Of a DNA stretch of 64,000 bases, positions 52,881-60,549 are shown piece by piece (position 1 is the first letter of the stretch; every line of letters starts with the position of its first letter). The DNA comes from DASUAL01 sp035763805 (lineage in GTDB: Bacteria > Gemmatimonadota > Gemmatimonadetes > Gemmatimonadales > GWC2-71-9): positions 1 through 64,000 of the forward strand of contig DASUAL010000054.1 of assembly GCA_035763805.1 (NCBI GenBank), in the 5' to 3' direction. The translations under genes and the position numbers were made by a program. The notes beneath the pieces are model-generated. The model did not search any database. It saw only the letters and a list, made by a program, of their open reading frames with translations, and was not told the origin of the DNA.

Positions 52881-54298
52881 GCGGCTCGACGGTCCTGATC
52901 GTCGACGACGAGCAGACACTAGCGCGGTCTGCCAAGGCTTTCCTGGCCGACCACGGCTATGAGGCGGAGGTGGCGAGCAGTGCGGAGAAGGCGCTCGAGC
53001 TTCTCGAAAGCCTGCAGCCGGACGTCGTCTTCGCCGACGTCCGGCTTCCCGGAATGAGCGGCGTCGAGCTCCTGAAGCGCATCCGCGCGTTCGATCCCGT
53101 GATCCCGGTCATCATGCTGACGGCCTACGGCTCGATCGAGGGTGCTGTGGAGGCCGTGAAGCTTGGCGCCTTCGACTACGTGAAGAAGCCAGTCGACCTG
53201 GAGGAGCTGAAGCTCCTGGCGGACCGCGCTCGTGAGAACCGCCGGCTGCAGCGCGAGCTGTCTTATTACCGCCGTCGTGCCACGCGGGACGTCGGGTTCG
53301 AGGGGCTGGTGGGCGAGTCGCAGGCCATTCGGGCAGTGCTCGAGCGCGCGCGCCAGATCGCGGCGCTGGATGAGACGCCGCCCGTGCTCCTCACCGGTGA
53401 GACGGGCACGGGTAAGGGCCTTCTGGCCCGCGCCATCCACGCGTCGGGTCCTCGCGCCATGAGGCCGTTCATCGAGGTCAACTGTACGGCCTTGCCGGCC
53501 ACGCTCATGGAGGCCGAGCTGTTCGGCTACGAACGCGGCGCGTTCACCGACGCCAAGGAATCCAAGCCCGGTCTGGTCGAGGCCGGTGAGGGCGGATTCC
53601 TCTTCCTCGACGAGATCGGCGACGTCGATCTTTCGGTGCAGGGGAAGCTGCTCGGGGCGATCGAGGAGCGTGCCGTGCGGCGCGTAGGCAGCGTCCGCGA
53701 GCGCAAGATCGACGTCCGCATCATCGCCGCGACCAACCGCGATCTCGAGCGCGAGGTGCGTCAGGAGCGATTCCGCAAGGATCTCTACTTCCGCCTGGCG
53801 GTGATCGTGCTCGACGTGCCGCCCCTGCGCGAGCGCGGAGCCGACGTGCTGCTGCTCGCCGAGCATTTCCTCCGGGCGTTCAATGCCAAGTATGGGAAGG
53901 TGGTCCGGGAGATCAGCCCGACGGCGCAGGACCTGATGCGCTCCTACCCGTGGCCCGGCAACGTCCGCGAGCTGAGCCACGTCATCGAGCGGGCCGTCCT
54001 GTGGAGTCGGGGTCCCGCGCTGGACGTCGAGCACCTTTCGCTGACAAGCCCCCTCGGCGCCGGCTCTGCCGACGAGGCGCTGCCGCTGAGGGACACCGTA
54101 TCCGAGGGCGAGGCGGGAGCGGCGGCCGCTCGAGGCGCGCTGCCGTCGCAAGGCGTCGACCTGGCTCGCTGGGAAAAGTCGATCATCGAGCAAGCGATGC
54201 GCGAGGCCGGCGGCAACCAGACCAAGGCGGCGCAACGTCTCGGCATTTCGCGGGACACGCTGCGGTACCGACTCAAGAAATTCGGCCTGCACCCGTGA
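52877..54298 (+). CDS. Sigma-54-dependent two-component response regulator (NtrC family)
   Basis: The 473-residue protein has receiver (Asp54, ADVRLPGM), AAA+ domain (Walker A GETGTGKG at 174-181, Walker B FLFLDEIG, RFRKDLYFRL) and a C-terminal Fis-type HTH (GGNQTKAAQRLGISRDTLRYRL). The sigma-54-contacting loop reads GAFTDA (221-226) instead of GAFTGA, a variant also seen in natural activators. Immediately downstream lie candidate binding sites, a -24/-12 promoter and pqqA. Confidence 0.93.
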   Translation: MSGSTVLIVDDEQTLARSAKAFLADHGYEAEVASSAEKALELLESLQPDVVFADVRLPGMSGVELLKRIRAFDPVIPVIMLTAYGSIEGAVEAVKLGAFDYVKKPVDLEELKLLADRARENRRLQRELSYYRRRATRDVGFEGLVGESQAIRAVLERARQIAALDETPPVLLTGETGTGKGLLARAIHASGPRAMRPFIEVNCTALPATLMEAELFGYERGAFTDAKESKPGLVEAGEGGFLFLDEIGDVDLSVQGKLLGAIEERAVRRVGSVRERKIDVRIIAATNRDLEREVRQERFRKDLYFRLAVIVLDVPPLRERGADVLLLAEHFLRAFNAKYGKVVREISPTAQDLMRSYPWPGNVRELSHVIERAVLWSRGPALDVEHLSLTSPLGAGSADEALPLRDTVSEGEAGAAAARGALPSQGVDLARWEKSIIEQAMREAGGNQTKAAQRLGISRDTLRYRLKKFGLHP

Positions 54299-54304
54299 TC
54301 GCTT

Positions 54305-54349
54305 TGGGTGCCTACACCCACAGTTGGGTGAAAAGCCTCATTGCACCCA
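54305..54349. promoter_or_regulatory. Candidate upstream activating sites for the sigma-54 regulator
   Basis: Two inverted pairs of the same half-site: TGGGTG-CCTA-CACCCA (54305-54320) and TGGGTG (54325-54330) with CACCCA (54344-54349). They lie about 115-160 bases upstream of the predicted pqqA transcription start, a usual position for enhancer binding by NtrC-type activators. The first could also be read as a weak terminator hairpin but has no T run. Confidence 0.55.
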
Positions 54350-54438
54350 CTCTGCGTTCGCAAAATCGCGCCGGCGACTCTGCAGGACAAATAACGCGAT
54401 CGCAAAGGGTTGTGACGTTCGAATGCCAGCGACGAGGC

Positions 54439-54456
54439 TTGGCACGGACTCTGCAA
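54439..54456 (+). promoter_or_regulatory. Sigma-54 (-24/-12) promoter for pqqA
   Basis: TTGGCACG-GACT-CTGCA matches the RpoN consensus TGGCACG-N4-TTGCW at all but one base. The invariant GG (54441-54442) and GC (54453-54454) are separated by exactly 10 bases. The predicted start is near 54465, leaving a leader of about 43 bases before pqqA. Confidence 0.75.
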
Positions 54457-54507
54457 ACGCTGCCCCTGTGCAGTGGTTGATCAACCAAAGCTCCTGGAGG
54501 TTCTCAC

Positions 54508-54582
54508 ATGTCGTGGACCAAGCCTGAATTCGAGGTCGTCGAGCTGGGGATGGAAGTCGGCGCCTACGCCGGCACGGCGTGA
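54508..54582 (+). CDS. pqqA: PQQ precursor peptide PqqA
   Basis: A 24-residue peptide, MSWTKPEFEVVELGMEVGAY followed by AGTA. It has the PqqA N-terminus (xWTKPEF) and the Glu16-x3-Tyr20 pair from which PQQ is built by C-C cross-linking. GGAGG lies eight bases upstream of the ATG. Too short for most gene finders. It is followed by an intrinsic terminator and then pqqB. Expected role: ribosomally made substrate bound by PqqD and processed by PqqE. Confidence 0.93.
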   Translation: MSWTKPEFEVVELGMEVGAYAGTA

Positions 54583-54604
54583 GCTAGCTGGCAGGTCCGA
54601 CCGA

Positions 54605-54633
54605 GGGGCCGGGTGACGAACCCGGCCCCTTTT
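54605..54633 (+). terminator. Intrinsic terminator/attenuator between pqqA and pqqB
   Basis: A 10-bp perfect stem GGGGCCGGGT/ACCCGGCCCC with loop GACGA is followed by TTTTCTT. Position between pqqA and pqqB suggests that most transcripts stop after pqqA and a fraction read into pqqBCD, giving more precursor than enzyme. Confidence 0.88.
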
Positions 54634-54638
54634 CTTCC

Positions 54639-55544
54639 GTGCGAGTCATCATCCTCGGATCGGCGGCGGGCGGCGGCTTGCCGCAGTGGAACTGCGGCTG
54701 CCGCAACTGTCAGAACGCCCGCGCCGGAGGTCCCGGCCGCACACAGTCGTCCGTCGCCGTGAGCGCGGACGGTGCGCGCTGGATCCTGCTCAACGCGTCG
54801 CCCGACGTACGGACGCAGCTCGCCGCGCGACAGGACCTGTGGCCGCGCGGGCCGCGTGGCACGCCGATCAGCGCCGTGGTCTGCACTGACGGCGAGATCG
54901 ACCACACGCTGGGCCTCCTGTTGCTGCGCGAAGCGAGCGAGCGGCTTCCGGTGTACGCGCCTGGGGGCGTGGCTGGACTGCTCGACGGCGACTGGCCCGT
55001 GTTCCGTGTCCTCGCTGCATATGCTGGTGTCGAGTCACGGACGCTCCCAGACGGGCAAGCGGTCTTGCTGGCCGACTTGTCGGGCGCAGGACTCGGGATC
55101 GTATGCACCGCCGTGCCCGTGGCGCGCCGTCCGCCGCGCTATGCTCGCTCGACACCGGCCGCGACGTTCGACGTCGGGCTGCGGATCGTCGATGAGCGGA
55201 CCGGCAGCACGTTCGCCTATATTCCGACCGCGGGCGCGGTGGACGAGGCGGTCAGGGCAGTCGCAACGGGGGCCGACCTGCTGTGCTTCGACGGCACGTT
55301 TTGGTCGGACGGCGAGCTGCAGGCGGCGGGCGCCGCTGCGCCGACGGCCCGAGAGATGGGACACCTCCGGATCGGCGGTCCCGGGGGCAGCCTGGAATCA
55401 CTGCCGCGCCTGGGGGCGGAGCGCACCGTGCTCGTGCACATCAACAACACCAATCCGATCCTGTGCCGCACGTCGGCCGAGCGGGCCCAGGTCGAAGCGG
55501 CCGGAATCGTCGTGGGGGACGACGGGATGGAGTTCGAGCTGTGA
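54639..55544 (+). CDS. pqqB: PQQ biosynthesis protein PqqB
   Basis: The 301-residue protein (GTG start) begins VRVIILGSAAGGGLPQWNCG and CRNCQ, the PqqB signature, and has the metallo-beta-lactamase fold with degenerate metal site (CTDGEIDHTLGLLLLREA). PqqB is thought to hydroxylate or oxidise an intermediate of the precursor. Stop overlaps the pqqC start (GTGA). Confidence 0.95.
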   Translation: MRVIILGSAAGGGLPQWNCGCRNCQNARAGGPGRTQSSVAVSADGARWILLNASPDVRTQLAARQDLWPRGPRGTPISAVVCTDGEIDHTLGLLLLREASERLPVYAPGGVAGLLDGDWPVFRVLAAYAGVESRTLPDGQAVLLADLSGAGLGIVCTAVPVARRPPRYARSTPAATFDVGLRIVDERTGSTFAYIPTAGAVDEAVRAVATGADLLCFDGTFWSDGELQAAGAAAPTAREMGHLRIGGPGGSLESLPRLGAERTVLVHINNTNPILCRTSAERAQVEAAGIVVGDDGMEFEL

Positions 55545-56275
55545 CGGCGGCGACGTCGCCCGCCGGCCACGATGCTGTTCCGTGGCCGAAGGACGAGCTG
55601 GTCCGCTGCCTGCGGGGCGTGCTCGAGCGGCGCTACCACCATCTCCATCCGTTCAACCAGCGGATGCACCGCGGCGAGCTGTCTCGCGCTGAGCTGCAGC
55701 TCTGGGTCGCGAACCGCTTCTACTATCAGGTCAACATTCCGGTCAAGGACGCGTTGATCCTGTCGAACTGTCCGGATCCCGAGGTTCGCCGGAAATGGAT
55801 CCAGCGCATCATCGACCACGACGGGCGGCAGGAAGGGGACGGCGGGATCGAGGCGTGGCTGCGGCTGGCAGAGGCCATGGGGGTGAGCCGCGACGAGATG
55901 GTGGGCCATTGCCGGCTCTTGCCCGGCGTGCGCTTCGCCGTGGACGCTTACGTGGACTTCTGCCGCACGAAACCTTGGCTCGAGGCCGTGGCGGCGTCGC
56001 TCACCGAGCTGTTCGCGCCGCTCATCGTCAAGGAGCGGCTTGCGGCGATGCTGAGCCACTACCCGTGGGTCGATCCAGAAGGGCTCCAGTACTTCCGGAA
56101 CCGCCTCTCCCAGGCGCCGCGCGATGCCGAGCACGCCCTGGCGCTCGTCACCGAGCGCTTGCGCACGCGCGTCGAGCAGCAGCGTGCGGTGGCGGCGCTC
56201 GAGTTCAAGTGCGATGTACTCTGGTGCCTTCTCGATGCGGTCGAGCGGGGGCCGATTCCCGGGACCGGGACGTGA
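55541..56275 (+). CDS. pqqC: Pyrroloquinoline-quinone synthase PqqC
   Basis: The 244-residue protein has the PqqC/TenA-like helical fold with HPFNQRMHRGELSRAELQLW, RFYYQVNIPVKDALILSNC and SHYPWVDPEGLQYFRNRL. It catalyses the last step, ring closure and eight-electron oxidation to PQQ, using O2 and no cofactor. GTG starts on both sides overlap the neighbours. Length is normal. Confidence 0.96.
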   Translation: MTAATSPAGHDAVPWPKDELVRCLRGVLERRYHHLHPFNQRMHRGELSRAELQLWVANRFYYQVNIPVKDALILSNCPDPEVRRKWIQRIIDHDGRQEGDGGIEAWLRLAEAMGVSRDEMVGHCRLLPGVRFAVDAYVDFCRTKPWLEAVAASLTELFAPLIVKERLAAMLSHYPWVDPEGLQYFRNRLSQAPRDAEHALALVTERLRTRVEQQRAVAALEFKCDVLWCLLDAVERGPIPGTGT

Positions 56276-56550
56276 CGCCGATAAGCGCGGACGCGGTGCC
56301 GCGCATCGCGCCCAAAGCGCGGCTCGAGTGGGACGAAGCGCGCGGGCGCCACGTCCTGCTCTATCCGGAGGGGCTCGTGGCGTTGAACGCAACCGGCGTC
56401 GAGATCCTGAAGCTGTGCGACGGGACGCAAGCCGTCACAGGGATAGTCGCGACGCTGAGGCGGCGCTACGACACGGCGGGAATCGACCGAGATGTCGCCG
56501 CCTTCCTGGACGGGCTGGCGGCGAAGGGGTTGGTGATCTGGGGGACCTGA
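56272..56550 (+). CDS. pqqD: PQQ peptide chaperone PqqD
   Basis: The 92-residue protein has the RiPP-recognition element fold: PRIAPKARLEWDEARGRHVL, LYPEGLVALNATGVEILKLCDG and a C-terminal winged helix (VAAFLDGLAAKGLV). PqqD binds PqqA and presents it to the radical SAM enzyme PqqE. GTG start overlaps the pqqC stop. Its stop abuts that of the convergent Fur-family gene. Confidence 0.94.
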   Translation: MTPISADAVPRIAPKARLEWDEARGRHVLLYPEGLVALNATGVEILKLCDGTQAVTGIVATLRRRYDTAGIDRDVAAFLDGLAAKGLVIWGT

Positions 56551-57000
56551 CTAGCGCGCCCGGCGGCGCGGGCCGCGGCGCTGCTCGGCGCGCTCCGCCT
56601 TCTTCAGACAGGCGGGACAGCGGCCGCGCAGCTCGACATCGACGCGCTCCACCGTCCACCCCGGTGCCGACGACTGAAAGTGCTGGACCAGCGCCTGGCC
56701 ATCGGCGGCGATGTCGAGAATGGCCCCGCAGTCGGCGCACACCATGTGCCCGTGGTCTTCGAGGTGGGCGTCGAAACGGCTCACCCCGCCGAACATCCGC
56801 TCTCGCAGCTGTCCGTCGGCGACGAGACGCCGCAGGTTGCGGTACACGGTCGTGAGGCTGATGGTGGGAACGCTCGAGCGGGCACGCATGAACACGGCGT
56901 CTGCCGTCGGGTGCTCCGCAGTCCGCCGGACGAGGTCGAGGATGAGCTCGCGATGAGTCGATTCGATCCGCTTCTGCATACATGCCTGCCGCGCCAACAT
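56551..57000 (-). CDS. Fur/PerR family metalloregulator
   Basis: The 149-residue protein has an N-terminal winged helix (RIESTHRELILDLVRRTAEH, ISLTTVYRNLRRL) and a C-terminal dimerisation domain with DAHLEDHGHMVCADCGAI and CPACL, the two CxxC zinc sites of Fur/PerR/Zur. The order resembles PerR. Start ATG 57000 is preceded by GGGGAGA. It sits on the opposite strand between pqqD and pqqE, so divergent transcription from a shared 55-base gap may control pqqE. Confidence 0.9.
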   Translation of the reverse strand: MLARQACMQKRIESTHRELILDLVRRTAEHPTADAVFMRARSSVPTISLTTVYRNLRRLVADGQLRERMFGGVSRFDAHLEDHGHMVCADCGAILDIAADGQALVQHFQSSAPGWTVERVDVELRGRCPACLKKAERAEQRRGPRRRAR

Positions 57001-57055
57001 ATAGCGTCTCCCCGGGCCGCGCGCAACGTTGCCCGAGGGTGATATTGAGGACTCG
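57001..57055. promoter_or_regulatory. Divergent fur-like/pqqE promoter region with palindrome
   Basis: The gap contains the 10-base perfect palindrome GCAACGTTGC (57023-57032), a candidate operator, and GAGG upstream of the pqqE ATG. No clear sigma-54 element is seen here. Confidence 0.4.
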
Positions 57056-58177
57056 ATGGTGCCGAAGCCGCTCTGGCTCCTCGCCGAACTGACGTACAGG
57101 TGTCCGCTGCAATGCCCGTACTGCTCGAATCCCCTCGAGTTCGCGGGCGGACGGTTCAAGAGCGAGCTGGCGACCGAGGAGTGGTGCCGCGTGCTCCGCG
57201 AAGCGAAAGCACTCGGGGTCATGCAGCTGGGCCTCTCGGGCGGCGAGCCGCTGCTGCGCCCCGATCTCGAGACGATCGTCGACACGGCGCGCAAGCTCGG
57301 CTTGTACTCCTCCCTGATCACGTCTGCCTATCGGCTCACCAGGGATCGGCTCGCGGCGCTCAAGCGGGCCGGTCTCGACCATGTGCAGATCAGCGTCCAG
57401 GCCGCCGACGCCGAGCTGTCCGATCACATCGCCGGCACGGCGTCGTACCGCGACAAGATTGCGGCGTACCACTACACCAAGGAGCTGGGTTTCCCGCTCA
57501 CGGTGAACGCGGTGCTGCACCGCAGGAATCTGCATCAGGTCGAAGCCCTGATCCGGCTCGCCGAATCGCTCGGCGCCGAGCGCATCGAGCTTGCGAATAC
57601 CCAGTTCTATGGCTGGGCGTTCCACAACCGCGCTGCGCTGATGCCGACGAAGGCGCAGCTGGACGCGGCGTGGCAGGTGGTGCAGCGCGAGCGCGCCCGC
57701 CTCGGGAACACACTCGAGATCGTGTGGGTGCTCCCCGACTACTACGAGCAGTATCCCAAGCCCTGTATGGGCGGTTGGGCGCGTGCCTACATGACCGTGA
57801 CGCCGGGGGGCGAGGTGTGGCCGTGTCACGCGGCTGGCCGGATCACCACCCTCACCTTCGCGAACGTCCGCGAGCGCTCGCTGGCGTGGATCTGGAACGA
57901 GTCGGAGGGCTTCAACCGGTTCCGCGGCGAGGCCTGGATGCCGGAGCCGTGCCGCTCGTGCCCGCGCAAGACCGTGGATTTCGGTGGCTGTCGCTGTCAG
58001 GCGTTCCTCGTCGCTGGCGACGCCGGGGTCACGGATCCGGTGTGCTCGCTCTCGCCGCACCGACACCTGATCACCGAGGCGCTGGCGGAGGTCGAGCAGG
58101 CCGCGACCGAGGCACCGCCCGCCGAATGGACGTACCGCGCGGCGCCGGCGTCCCGCGCACTCGCCGCGAAAGGATGA
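57056..58177 (+). CDS. pqqE: PqqA peptide cyclase PqqE (radical SAM)
   Basis: The 373-residue radical SAM enzyme has the cluster motif C16-x3-C20-x2-C23 (YRCPLQCPYC), the GGEPLLR motif, and a SPASM domain with CMGGWARAYMTVTPGGEVWP, CRSCPRK, and CRCQAF. It forms the Glu-Tyr carbon-carbon bond in PqqA. ATG 57056 is preferred over upstream TTG 57029. Its stop overlaps the ABC ATPase start by four bases. Confidence 0.96.
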   Translation: MVPKPLWLLAELTYRCPLQCPYCSNPLEFAGGRFKSELATEEWCRVLREAKALGVMQLGLSGGEPLLRPDLETIVDTARKLGLYSSLITSAYRLTRDRLAALKRAGLDHVQISVQAADAELSDHIAGTASYRDKIAAYHYTKELGFPLTVNAVLHRRNLHQVEALIRLAESLGAERIELANTQFYGWAFHNRAALMPTKAQLDAAWQVVQRERARLGNTLEIVWVLPDYYEQYPKPCMGGWARAYMTVTPGGEVWPCHAAGRITTLTFANVRERSLAWIWNESEGFNRFRGEAWMPEPCRSCPRKTVDFGGCRCQAFLVAGDAGVTDPVCSLSPHRHLITEALAEVEQAATEAPPAEWTYRAAPASRALAAKG

Positions 58178-58926
58178 CCGCCGCCGCGATCGAAGCCCGC
58201 GGCCTCGGCAAAGACTTCGGCTCGATCCGCGCGCTCGACCATCTCGACCTCGAGGTGCGCGACGCGGAGTTCTTCGGCTTCCTCGGGCCGAACGGCGCGG
58301 GGAAGACCACCACCGTGCACCTCCTCGCCACGCTGCTCGCACCGAGCCGCGGAGCGGCCCGCGTCGCCGGGCACGACGTCGTGCGGGAGAGCCTCCTGGT
58401 GCGGCGCAGCATCGGCCTCGTGTTTCAGGAGACCACGCTGGACCGAGACCTGACCGTTGCGGAGAACCTCCGCTTCGCAGCGCGGCTCTGGAACCTGCCC
58501 CGGCGGATCGCCGAGCCCCGCATCGAGCATTTGCTGCGGCAGTTCGGGCTGCTGGCGCGACGCGGCGATCCTATGCGTACCCTGTCCGGAGGGATGCGGC
58601 GCGCGCTCGACATCGCGCGCGGCATCGTGCACGAGCCCCGAGTGCTGTTTCTGGACGAGCCCACGGCGGGCCTCGACCCGCGCGCGCGGCGGTCGCTGTG
58701 GGAGCTGATTCAGGAGCTACGCCGTTCGTCCGGCCTGACGGTGTTCCTCACCACGCATTACGTAGAAGAAGCGGAGCCGTGTGACCGCGTAGCGGTGCTC
58801 GATCGCGGGCGGCTCGTGGCGCTCGGCACTCCAACGGAGCTGAAGCGCGCTGCCGGCGTCGGCTCGCTCGAGGACGTGTTCCTCGCACGCACCGGGCATC
58901 CCCTGGCCGAGGCGAACGCGGGCTAG
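58174..58926 (+). CDS. ABC-2 exporter ATPase linked to pqqE
   Basis: The 250-residue ATPase has Walker A GPNGAGKTTT, Q-loop IGLVFQETTLDRDL, signature TLSGGMRRALD, Walker B LFLDEPTAGLDP and switch TTHYVEEAE (Cys in EPCDRVAV). It is coupled to pqqE by ATGA and followed two bases later by the permease. Co-transcription suggests PQQ export or export of a related product, but this is inferred. Confidence 0.92.
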   Translation: MTAAAIEARGLGKDFGSIRALDHLDLEVRDAEFFGFLGPNGAGKTTTVHLLATLLAPSRGAARVAGHDVVRESLLVRRSIGLVFQETTLDRDLTVAENLRFAARLWNLPRRIAEPRIEHLLRQFGLLARRGDPMRTLSGGMRRALDIARGIVHEPRVLFLDEPTAGLDPRARRSLWELIQELRRSSGLTVFLTTHYVEEAEPCDRVAVLDRGRLVALGTPTELKRAAGVGSLEDVFLARTGHPLAEANAG

Positions 58927-58928
58927 CC

Positions 58929-59726
58929 ATGCGCGCCGTGTACGGGATCGTCGTGCGTGAGTTTGTCCGCTTCCTACGCCAGCGCGGGCGCGTGCTCGCC
59001 AGCGTAGCGCGTCCGTTCGTGTGGCTGATCTTCGCCGGTGCCGGTTTCGCCACGGTGTTCGCCGGTGCGGGCGCGATCGACTACCGCCGCTACATGGCGC
59101 CGGGGCTCGTCGGCATGGTCGTGATGTTCGGCGCGCTGCTCGCCTCGCTCTCCACGGTCACGGACCGGGACGCGGGCGTCCTCCGGATGCTGCTCGTGGC
59201 GCCGGTCCGCCGCAGCACCATCGCCCTCGGTAAGGCGCTGGGCGCGACGCTGCTCGGAACGGTGCAGGCCGTGGTGGTCGCTCTGCTCCTGCTGCCCCTG
59301 GTAGGCTTGTGGCCCGCGCCGGCAAGTCTCCTGCTCGCGCTCGCCGCGGTGGTGGTCTTGAGCCTCGCGCTCGGGGCCCTGGGCCTCGTCCTCGCCGCGA
59401 GCATCCGATCGCTCGAGAACTTTGCAGGGGTGATGAACTTCGTGGTCTTCCCGATGCTGTTTCTCTCGGGCGCGCTGTACCCGGTGCACCGGCTGGACGC
59501 CGCCCTCCGGCTGCTCGCGTACCTGAACCCGCTGGCGTACGGGGTCGACTTGCTGAAGCACGCGCTGCTCTCGGCATGGGCGGGGGCGGGGTTCGGTGGG
59601 GAGATGCCGGTGGCGCTCGACTTTCTCGCACTCGCCGGGTTCGCGGCTGCCGGACTGCTCGCCGCGGCGACGCTGCTCGCCCGCGAGGGCGGCGTCACCC
59701 GGACGGCGTTTCGACAGGGTGGCTAG
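58929..59726 (+). CDS. ABC-2 exporter permease linked to pqqE
   Basis: The 265-residue protein has six helices and the ABC-2 membrane pattern with RMLLVAPVRRSTIALGKAL as coupling segment and NFVVFPMLFLSGALYPV plus YLNPLAYGVDLLKHALL near the end, typical of the DrrB/NodJ/CcmB-like group. Forms the exporter with the preceding ATPase. Convergent with the Yip1-like gene, whose stop overlaps by four bases. Confidence 0.9.
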   Translation: MRAVYGIVVREFVRFLRQRGRVLASVARPFVWLIFAGAGFATVFAGAGAIDYRRYMAPGLVGMVVMFGALLASLSTVTDRDAGVLRMLLVAPVRRSTIALGKALGATLLGTVQAVVVALLLLPLVGLWPAPASLLLALAAVVVLSLALGALGLVLAASIRSLENFAGVMNFVVFPMLFLSGALYPVHRLDAALRLLAYLNPLAYGVDLLKHALLSAWAGAGFGGEMPVALDFLALAGFAAAGLLAAATLLAREGGVTRTAFRQGG

Positions 59727-60427
59727 ACGAACACCCGCGACAGCGCGCCTATCACCAGCACCACGATGATCGCGCCGATGGTGGCGAGCAGCGTGTACGC
59801 CGCCGCCCTGTCCCGCGGCACCTTCAGCACCAGCGCCAGGCCCTGCGCGAACAGTCGGATGCTGTAGAAACCCAAGAGCGCGCCGATGGGCGCGAGCTTG
59901 GGAAGTAGGGCAAGTGCGCCGGCAAGCCAGTAGGGCGTGCTGCCATACGCCGCCACTTTCAGGGCTTGGACCGGATTGCGCTGCGCGCCGAGCGAGGGGG
60001 CGAGAAGACTGATGAGCATGCCGAGCGCCCAAACACCGACGAGGTTGAGCGCGTACTCCAGCACCCCGGTGGTGAGGGCGTCTCCTACCGACATCGCGTA
60101 GCTGTCGCCCAGGGTGGCCAGGCTGCTCCGCTCGCCGAACGCGATCGTCCCCACCGTGGACGCCACGGGGCCGATAGCGGCCATTGCCAGGACATAGCGC
60201 GTGTAGATCGAGGCCGCCGTTGCGAACTCGCCGGCGATGGTCGTCCACTCCTGGGTCGGCCTCACGAGCAGGTTGCGTGCGCGAGCGAGCCACGGCGGAA
60301 GCTTCCGGGGCGGCCTTCGCGGCGCCGTCCTGGACGCCGGCGGCTTCGCGGCGGTTGGCCCCCGCGGTGGGGCTGGCCCCCGCGGGGGAGGGGTCGGTCC
60401 ACGGGGTGGCTGCGGCGGCATGCGCAT
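59723..60427 (-). CDS. Yip1 family membrane protein
   Basis: The 234-residue protein has a Pro/Arg-rich cytoplasmic N-terminus (PPQPPRGPTPPPRGP) followed by a conserved block (RARNLLVRPTQEWTTIAGEF) and five helices, ending LLATIGAIIVVLVIG. This matches the bacterial Yip1/DUF1282 family: the RNLLxxPxxEW motif is diagnostic. Role unknown. ATG 60427 has GGGAG upstream. The convergent permease stop overlaps its stop. Confidence 0.82.
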   Translation of the reverse strand: MRMPPQPPRGPTPPPRGPAPPRGPTAAKPPASRTAPRRPPRKLPPWLARARNLLVRPTQEWTTIAGEFATAASIYTRYVLAMAAIGPVASTVGTIAFGERSSLATLGDSYAMSVGDALTTGVLEYALNLVGVWALGMLISLLAPSLGAQRNPVQALKVAAYGSTPYWLAGALALLPKLAPIGALLGFYSIRLFAQGLALVLKVPRDRAAAYTLLATIGAIIVVLVIGALSRVFV

Positions 60428-60549
60428 GTCGCTCCCTGCGCGTGATGGATGCCACAAGATACACGCTACGTGCATGCCGCCAAGACGCCTTGTGAGGCAC
60501 GTCACACGACACGTGGCGCCTTGAGGTCGCGCAACCCAGATTTCCGGTC

